Position numbers and translations under genes: made by a program. Shown here piece by piece: positions 14,648 to 18,346 of a stretch of 18,346 bases of DNA. Each line of letters opens with the position of its first letter. Positions within the stretch are counted from its first letter, which is position 1. The DNA lies in the NCBI GenBank assembly GCA_014804495.1, contig JAAUZS010000065.1, positions 13,411 through 31,756 of the forward strand, read 5' to 3'. The notes beneath the pieces were generated by a model. It ran no database searches. It saw only the letters and a list, made by a program, of their open reading frames with translations, and had not been told where the DNA came from. The DNA comes from Lachnospiraceae bacterium (lineage in GTDB: Bacteria; Bacillota; Clostridia; Lachnospirales; Lachnospiraceae).

Positions 14648-14746
14648 ATGGGCATGACTGATGAGCAGTTTGAGGTATATAACGCTTTAATAAACTTTAT
14701 TGATGAATTAATTGATAAGGAGACAGACGAAAAAGAAAAGCTGTAA
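14648..14746 (+). CDS. Small protein of 32 residues, function unknown
   Basis: The ATG at 14648 is preceded by AGCAGGTGAT at a fitting distance. The product begins MGMTDEQFEVYNALINFIDE and ends with a charged Lys/Glu tail, predicted to be one or two amphipathic helices. A possible promoter lies upstream and a terminator at 14800-14851, so the unit has every part of a small gene. The MTDEQFxxYxxLI start reminds me of short clostridial accessory proteins of unknown role; I cannot name a family. This gene occupies part of the 487-bp space between the antitoxin-like gene and the next CDS; the rest holds the promoter, the terminator and AT-rich sequence. Confidence 0.5.
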   Translation: MGMTDEQFEVYNALINFIDELIDKETDEKEKL

Positions 14747-14799
14747 ATACGTAAAAAAATATTCTTGCAAACAATAAAGAAGTAAATTAATCGCATCAG

Positions 14800-14851
14800 G
14801 GTGTAAGGTCACTATTGAATTATTAATGATAATAAGGCTTTACACCTTTTT
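14800..14851 (+). terminator. Probable terminator after the 32-residue ORF
   Basis: GGTGTAA (14800-14806) pairs with TTACACC (14840-14846), with a further pair beyond one mismatch, around a loop of about 33 nt that can fold on itself (ATTAT/ATAAT). It is followed by TTTTTACTTTATTTT. The large loop lowers confidence. Confidence 0.6.
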
Positions 14852-14983
14852 ACTTTATTTTAACTTGCAAGTTCTCATTAAAGATAATTATTCTCTTGCA
14901 ATATAAGAATGAGCATTGCAGCTTTTTTGTGGGACTGGAAGCTGGGATGAATTTAAAGATAATTGTAAAGGAGAAAGGGAAAG

Positions 14984-15436
14984 ATGAAATTTGAATATCG
15001 GTATTTAAGTGAGGAAAGAGCGGCGGAGATTGATGCGCTGGGATTGAGAGGTCCAGACGGTTATAAAGTTCGTATTAATTATTCGGAATGTGTAACTAAT
15101 GAGGATGAGTCAATTGTATTTCAAAAGATTTATTTTGCGCGTTTTTATAATGCTGATGAAGATTATGACTGCTATCTTTTGATTTATAAAGAGCATCAAT
15201 ATATTTTGGAAGTGGAAAATAGATGGCGTAAAGAATTAAGAAATGAGACGGTATTACATTATTTCCAGTCTCTTATTTTTACAACAATAAAAGAATATAA
15301 TGATTGTTCTTCAAAAGAAGTATTATCAGTATTGAAGGATGTTATTTATGAGCGAGAAAAGAATCTTTGTTCAGGTATTTTATTTGGGGAAGATATGCCA
15401 GAGGAAATAATATATATGGGGAAAAAAGATGAGTAA
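14984..15436 (+). CDS. Hypothetical protein, 150 residues
   Basis: ATG at 14984 with AAAGGAG about 10 bp upstream. The product is acidic with no signal peptide or membrane segment. It begins MKFEYRYLSEERAAEIDALG and has a strand-rich centre (IVFQKIYFARFYN, CYLLIYKEHQYILEVENRW) and a helical C-terminal part (VLHYFQSLIFTTIKEYND, SKEVLSVLKDVIYEREKN). The look is that of a small cytoplasmic immunity-type or accessory protein, but I recognise no family and make no functional claim. A 21-codon ORF overlaps its stop by 8 bases in another frame. AT-rich like the rest of this accessory patch. Confidence 0.75.
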   Translation: MKFEYRYLSEERAAEIDALGLRGPDGYKVRINYSECVTNEDESIVFQKIYFARFYNADEDYDCYLLIYKEHQYILEVENRWRKELRNETVLHYFQSLIFTTIKEYNDCSSKEVLSVLKDVIYEREKNLCSGILFGEDMPEEIIYMGKKDE

Positions 15437-15494
15437 AGTGAATGAGGCATTACAAAGGATATTTGAAACACTTGGCACAAACGAGAGTGTTTAA
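15429..15494 (+). CDS. Short ORF overlapping the end of the 150-residue gene
   Basis: The ATG at 15429 lies inside the last codons of the preceding gene and opens 21 codons (MSKVNEALQRIFETLGTNES, then Val and TAA). The overlap suggests translational coupling. The product is a single amphipathic helix. It ends 43 bp before the palindrome at 15538, so it could be the surviving start of a longer partner gene that was truncated. The rest of the 326-bp space to the aminopeptidase gene is the palindrome and AT-rich leader. Confidence 0.35.
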   Translation: MSKVNEALQRIFETLGTNESV

Positions 15495-15537
15495 ATTCTT
15501 GATTTTGGGAGAGCGAAGTAGTATCGTAGTATATGGT

Positions 15538-15698
15538 GGGCAGATTGCATAAAATATTCTCGATACTGCCTTGCGAAGGAATATGAGATTTTCTTAATAT
15601 TCCGCCCGATAGTGTCCGGTCCCGGTAATATCACCGGAATATTTAGAAAATCCATATTCCGAAGTCAGGCGCGAGAGAACATTTTATGCAATCTGCCC
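15538..15698. repeat. 161-bp palindromic element upstream of the M18 aminopeptidase gene
   Basis: The outer arms are a perfect 18-bp inverted repeat, 15538-15555 against 15681-15698 (begins GGGCAGATTGCATAAAAT). Inner arms 15578-15604 and 15635-15660 pair almost completely: GGAATATG/CATATTCC, GATTTTCT/AGAAAATC and AATATTCCG/CGGAATATT, with one bulged A and one T-T mismatch. The loop is about 30 nt and contains CCGG repeats. Its sequence is unrelated to the 136-bp element at 11371-11506. No T run follows on either side. Confidence 0.85.
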
Positions 15699-15762
15699 TC
15701 TCAGCCTATAAAATCCACTTTTACCTTTAACTTTAACACCATAGAAAGGACTCAAAAATTAT

Positions 15763-17034
15763 ATGAACCATAAAAAAACCCTACAGAAATTATTCACCTT
15801 CATTGATCAAAGCCCAACCTGCTTCCACGCAGTTGAAAATATGGAGAAAATGCTGGACAAAGAAGGCTTCACCAGACTGGAAGAAAGAGAACTCTGGCAT
15901 ATTGAAAAAAATGGAAAATATTATGTCAATCGCAACGGCTCTTCACTCATAGCCTTCACCGTACCGGATAAAAAACCGTCCGGTTTTCATATGGTGGCAG
16001 CGCACAGCGATTCTCCATGCTTTAAAATAAAGGAATCCCCTGAGATAGCGGTGGATAATTTTTACCTGAAACTGAATGTAGAGAAATACGGAGGAATGAT
16101 TCTTTCTACATGGCTTGACAGACCGCTTTCTGTTGCGGGAAGAATCATGGTAAAGGAAAATGACAATATATGCAGCCGCTTGGTGAATCTGGATAAGGAT
16201 GCGGCGATAATTCCTAACCTTGCCATTCACATGAACAGTAATATGAATAAAGGGGTTGAATACAATCCCCAGACAGATATGCAGCCGATTATAGGTGATG
16301 CGTCTCTTAAAGGAGACTTTTTAAAGCTTATTGCAAAAGAGGCAGATGTAAAAGAAAAAGAAATATTGGGGTGCGACCTTTTTCTATACAATAGGGATAA
16401 GTGCCGTTTGATTGGAGCGGATGACGCCTTTATCGCAGGACCGAGACTGGATGACCTTGAATGCGCCTTTGCAGGAATGACTGCGATAGCTAATGAGATG
16501 CCGAAAAACTTCATTAATCTCTGTGTGGTTTTTGATAACGAGGAGGTCGGCAGCGGTACAAAACAGGGCGCGGCATCTACCTTTTTAAAGGATACGTTAG
16601 ATAGAATATGCAGCGGACTTGGAATAGGAAAAGAAGAATACCACTGCATGATTGCCGACAGCTTTTTTATTTCAGCAGATAACGCCCATGCGCTTCACCC
16701 TAATAATCAGGGAAAAGCTGATGTGACGAACCGGCCTGCGATAAACGGGGGAATCGTCATTAAATATCACGGCAGTCAGCGTTACGCTACGGATGCGTAT
16801 TCTGCAGCCGTTATGAAAGACATTTGTAACAGGGCGGATGTGCCTTATCAGTCATATGCTAACCGTTCTGATATTGCGGGAGGCTCGACGCTCGGTAATA
16901 TTGCTATGTCGCAAGTGTCTGTGAATGCAGTCGATATCGGACTGCCTCAGCTTGCCATGCATTCCGCATTTGAGACAGCGGGAGCGAAGGATATCGGTTA
17001 TCTGATAGAAGCATTGAGGGAATTTTACAGGTAA
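15763..17034 (+). CDS. M18-family aspartyl/leucyl aminopeptidase (zinc)
   Basis: 423 residues, ATG with GAAAGGACT upstream, close to the usual length for bacterial M18 enzymes. It is a cytoplasmic dinuclear-zinc peptidase that removes N-terminal residues from peptides. Metal-site motifs are intact: AAHSDSP (His81, with Asp83), GPRLDDLE (Asp230), FDNEEVGSGT (catalytic Glu260 and ligand Glu261), SADNAHALHP (Asp306) and AMHSAFET (His400). The N-terminus has SPTCFHAVENM, typical of the family. A complete gene with good codon use, probably a core or housekeeping peptidase. It is followed by a 218-bp intergenic region and a terminator. The large palindrome lies in its 5' leader region. Confidence 0.95.
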   Translation: MNHKKTLQKLFTFIDQSPTCFHAVENMEKMLDKEGFTRLEERELWHIEKNGKYYVNRNGSSLIAFTVPDKKPSGFHMVAAHSDSPCFKIKESPEIAVDNFYLKLNVEKYGGMILSTWLDRPLSVAGRIMVKENDNICSRLVNLDKDAAIIPNLAIHMNSNMNKGVEYNPQTDMQPIIGDASLKGDFLKLIAKEADVKEKEILGCDLFLYNRDKCRLIGADDAFIAGPRLDDLECAFAGMTAIANEMPKNFINLCVVFDNEEVGSGTKQGAASTFLKDTLDRICSGLGIGKEEYHCMIADSFFISADNAHALHPNNQGKADVTNRPAINGGIVIKYHGSQRYATDAYSAAVMKDICNRADVPYQSYANRSDIAGGSTLGNIAMSQVSVNAVDIGLPQLAMHSAFETAGAKDIGYLIEALREFYR

Positions 17035-17045
17035 GAGGCCTATAA

Positions 17046-17109
17046 TTCCTATGAAAAAATACATTTTTTTGTAAAAGTTCCTATGAATAATTACATTTTT
17101 CTTGCAGAT
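17046..17109. repeat. Tandem repeat, two copies of 32 bp
   Basis: 17046-17077 and 17078-17109 share TTCCTATGAA, then AA-rich sequence, TACATTTTT and TTG, with a few substitutions. It lies directly behind the aminopeptidase gene and runs into the -35 of the next promoter. Confidence 0.6.
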
Positions 17110-17147
17110 AATGATGTAAACATGGTAATATTCTCTATATAGAGAAT
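17102..17147 (+). promoter_or_regulatory. Promoter with an 18-bp perfect palindrome at the start site
   Basis: TTGCAG at 17102-17107 (4 of 6), 18 bp spacer, TAATAT at 17126-17131. ATTCTCTATATAGAGAAT (17130-17147) is a perfect palindrome covering the -10 end and the probable start site, as repressor operators do. The transcript would reach only the terminator at 17208-17246. Confidence 0.5.
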
Positions 17148-17186
17148 GTGCAGCGTTCGTGTCAGTATAGGGATTGAGGGAAATTT

Positions 17187-17207
17187 ATGGAACGCTATCT
17201 TAAATAA
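17187..17207 (+). other. Six-codon minigene between promoter and terminator
   Basis: ATG at 17187 preceded by TTGAGGG at a normal distance; it reads MERYLK and stops at TAA 17205-17207, immediately before the terminator stem. It may be a leader peptide whose gene has been lost, part of a small RNA, or chance. Confidence 0.25.
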
Positions 17208-17246
17208 AGGGTTGCCGCACTAATTTACTTTAGTGCGACAACCTTT
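17208..17246. terminator. Terminator hairpin between convergent transcription units
   Basis: GGTTG-C-CGCACTAA (17210-17223) pairs with TTAGTGCG-A-CAACC (17230-17243): a 13-bp stem with one C-A mismatch and a 6-nt loop. A short T tract follows on the plus strand and a CTTTATTT tract on the minus strand, so it can serve both the rightward unit and the leftward AraC-GGDEF gene. Confidence 0.8.
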
Positions 17247-17252
17247 CCTGCA

Positions 17253-18050
17253 TTACATTTTACTTTTATCAATTGCACTGTGCAGTCCGGAAAATACCTC
17301 ATCTTTACTATGACATTCTTTCAGACTTATAGTAGTTACATGAAGAGTCAGGGGGATTTCCTGATTCCCATATGAAAAAGTGTTATTATTCATGTTTCTG
17401 ATTTTGTCCGCAATCTGTTCTGCATAAGCGGCGTCACTGCTGGCTGTTAATATACAGAATTCATCACCGCCGATGCGGAATACAACATCTTCTTCACCGG
17501 CTGATACCGTAAGGCGCCGCATCTGCTCCAAAATTGCTAAATCTCCGGCTTTTCTGGATATTTCATTTATTGGTATCATGTGTTTAATGTCACAGGTTAC
17601 AAAGTAACAGTCTTTTCTTTCTTTAAATAAATCATATAATTCGCTGATATCTACAGGTTTTTTTTGCATAATATAATTATCTCCTTTCTCCGAAGGCGCG
17701 TATAACCTCGGAAATAATTCCGTGAATTTTGCTGTGCGAAATTCAGATGGTTTACAGTTCCAGATTTGTGTAAATGCGCGCGCAAATGATTCGTGAGTGC
17801 TGTATCCGTATTCAAGGGCAATGTCCAGAATAGGAATTTCGGGATATTGCGATATTTTTTTTGCAGCTAACATCATTCGTCTACGGACGATGTATTCATG
17901 TACGGAAATGTTATGCACACTACGAAATAATTTTTCGAGAGTGGATTTTGAACAAAAACATATGCCTGCGATGTCCTCGGTCTTGATTTCATCACTAAGA
18001 TGTAACTCTATATACTCAAGCGCAGCCATCAAAAGCTCTATGTTCCGCAT
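17253..18050 (-). CDS. AraC-type regulator fused to a short GGDEF domain
   Basis: 265 residues, ATG at 18050 with GGGTGA 5 bp upstream. Residues about 8-107 are an AraC HTH pair: IAGICFCSKSTLEKLFRSVH, EYIVRRRMMLAAKKIS, and IPILDIALEYGYSTHESFAR with the PSEFR end. Residues about 136-265 form a shortened GGDEF domain: CDIKHMIPIN (Asp154, Asn162), KAGD (Asp170), and an intact FRIGGDEFCIL with GGDEF at 194-198. The usual domain start with D.LTGLYNR is missing, and the second Asp of 'DID.FK' is Lys. It may make cyclic di-GMP, or only bind a nucleotide as a control domain; the sequence does not decide. Cytoplasmic. The extended -10 TGATATAAT (minus strand, -10 at 18087-18082) is its likely promoter. 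Confidence 0.85.
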   Translation of the reverse strand: MRNIELLMAALEYIELHLSDEIKTEDIAGICFCSKSTLEKLFRSVHNISVHEYIVRRRMMLAAKKISQYPEIPILDIALEYGYSTHESFARAFTQIWNCKPSEFRTAKFTELFPRLYAPSEKGDNYIMQKKPVDISELYDLFKERKDCYFVTCDIKHMIPINEISRKAGDLAILEQMRRLTVSAGEEDVVFRIGGDEFCILTASSDAAYAEQIADKIRNMNNNTFSYGNQEIPLTLHVTTISLKECHSKDEVFSGLHSAIDKSKM

Positions 18051-18081
18051 AAATCACCCTTCTTTACGATATCGTGAGTTT

Positions 18082-18087
18082 ATTATA
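18082..18087 (-). promoter_or_regulatory. Extended -10 box of the AraC-GGDEF gene
   Basis: TATAAT on the minus strand preceded by TGA (extended -10). The -35 position is weak (AAGCTG). It is about 32 bp upstream of the start codon. Confidence 0.55.
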
Positions 18088-18131
18088 TCAAAGATAACTG
18101 TTTGCAGCTTGATATTTTGAGTAAAATTATC

Positions 18132-18190
18132 TTGACATATACCCCTAGAGGGTATATATTATTTTGTAAATAAATACCCCTAGAGGGTAT
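18132..18190 (+). promoter_or_regulatory. Promoter with twin CsoR/CstR-type operators
   Basis: TTGACA (18132-18137), 17 bp spacer, TATATT (18155-18160). ATACCCCTAGAGGGTAT occurs twice without any change, at 18139-18155 (in the spacer, reaching the -10) and at 18174-18190 (just before the ribosome site), 35 bp apart. A GC tract flanked by ATAC/GTAT matches the remembered operator type of CsoR/CstR-family repressors, and such a protein is encoded immediately downstream. Confidence 0.85.
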
Positions 18191-18203
18191 CAAAGGAGCA
18201 AAA

Positions 18204-18346
18204 ATGTCACAAAATAATGAAAAACAGCAGATAGAAAATATTGAAAGCGCGGAAAACTGCCAAGAAACTTCCTGCGAATGTTCCAATAAGACTAAGGAAC
18301 GTTCACCAAAGGAATATAAAGATATGATGAACCGCCTGAAACGGAT
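18204..18346 (+). CDS. CsoR/CstR-family metal- or sulfur-sensing repressor, 5' part (cut by window end)
   Basis: ATG at 18204 with AAAGGAG at 18192-18198. Forty-seven residues are visible. The end, SPKEYKDMMNRLKR, is the start of the family's first helix (normally continuing RLKRIEGQVRGI), and together with the operators this makes the call firm. The first 34 residues form an acidic N-terminal extension with three cysteines (ENCQETSCECSNK: Cys19, Cys24, Cys26), which is not part of the usual core. The core Cys/His ligands that separate copper-sensing CsoR from persulfide-sensing CstR, or from nickel and formaldehyde relatives, lie beyond the window. It is likely autorepressed. Downstream genes, outside the window, would tell its effector (copper ATPase or chaperone versus sulfur enzymes). 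Confidence 0.85.
   Translation, partial: MSQNNEKQQIENIESAENCQETSCECSNKTKERSPKEYKDMMNRLKR

Noticed and set aside
1..18346. CRISPR array, tRNA, rRNA, prophage structural genes or plasmid origin
   Set aside because: No regularly spaced direct repeats, no cloverleaf or rRNA-like sequence, and no capsid, tail, terminase or replication genes were seen. The repeats present are palindromes and one two-copy tandem repeat.

Overview
The window looks like a chromosomal segment of a low-to-mid GC Firmicute, most likely a gut Clostridia member of the Lachnospiraceae type. The basis is the AT-leaning codon use, the strong AGGAGG-like ribosome sites, the clostridial families seen (ferredoxin-type aldo/keto reductase, DUF4143 ATPase, M18 aminopeptidase, GPH transporter, ABC/FtsX exporter with a two-component pair), and the absence of Gram-negative signatures. 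The genus cannot be fixed from the sequence alone.

Layout. (1) 1-566: the 3' end of prfA (release factor 1), running into a broken, retropepsin-like fragment. (2) 573-2243: an XRE regulator whose C-terminal two thirds look like the cytoplasmic domain of the flagellar export protein FlhA, then a lipoprotein with its own promoter and a strong terminator. (3) 2277-6691: a ferredoxin-containing aldo/keto reductase, a DUF4143-type AAA ATPase with a near-consensus promoter, and an OmpR-type response regulator with its histidine kinase. (4) 6692-10580: an AT-rich accessory stretch separating the two-component genes from an ABC exporter. It holds, leftward, a PBECR-like nuclease gene and an XRE-membrane regulator plus acyltransferase pair, then a decayed IS transposase fragment and, rightward, a GPH/MFS transporter. 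(5) 10581-13954: the ATPase and the 8-TM FtsX-type permease of an ABC exporter, separated by a 136-bp palindromic element. (6) 13955-15762: small accessory genes: an antitoxin-like gene with a nonsense codon near its end, a 32-residue ORF, a 150-residue hypothetical protein, and a second large palindrome. (7) 15763-17252: an M18 aminopeptidase, then a promoter/palindrome/minigene/terminator unit without a proper gene. (8) 17253-18346: a leftward AraC-GGDEF fusion regulator, and rightward the start of a CsoR/CstR-family repressor under two identical 17-bp operators.

Working together. The response regulator and kinase probably control the ABC exporter, as in the common clostridial RR-HK-ATPase-permease cassette, although 3.9 kb of unrelated genes now lies between them. 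The CsoR-family gene is almost certainly autoregulated. The XRE-membrane regulator probably represses its own operon with the acyltransferase. The most unusual items are the XRE-FlhA-like fusion, the short AraC-GGDEF fusion, the two unrelated palindromic elements, and several single-copy regulatory parts (promoter plus dyad) that no longer drive a recognisable gene.

All family names come from reading the translated sequence against remembered motifs. No database search was possible.
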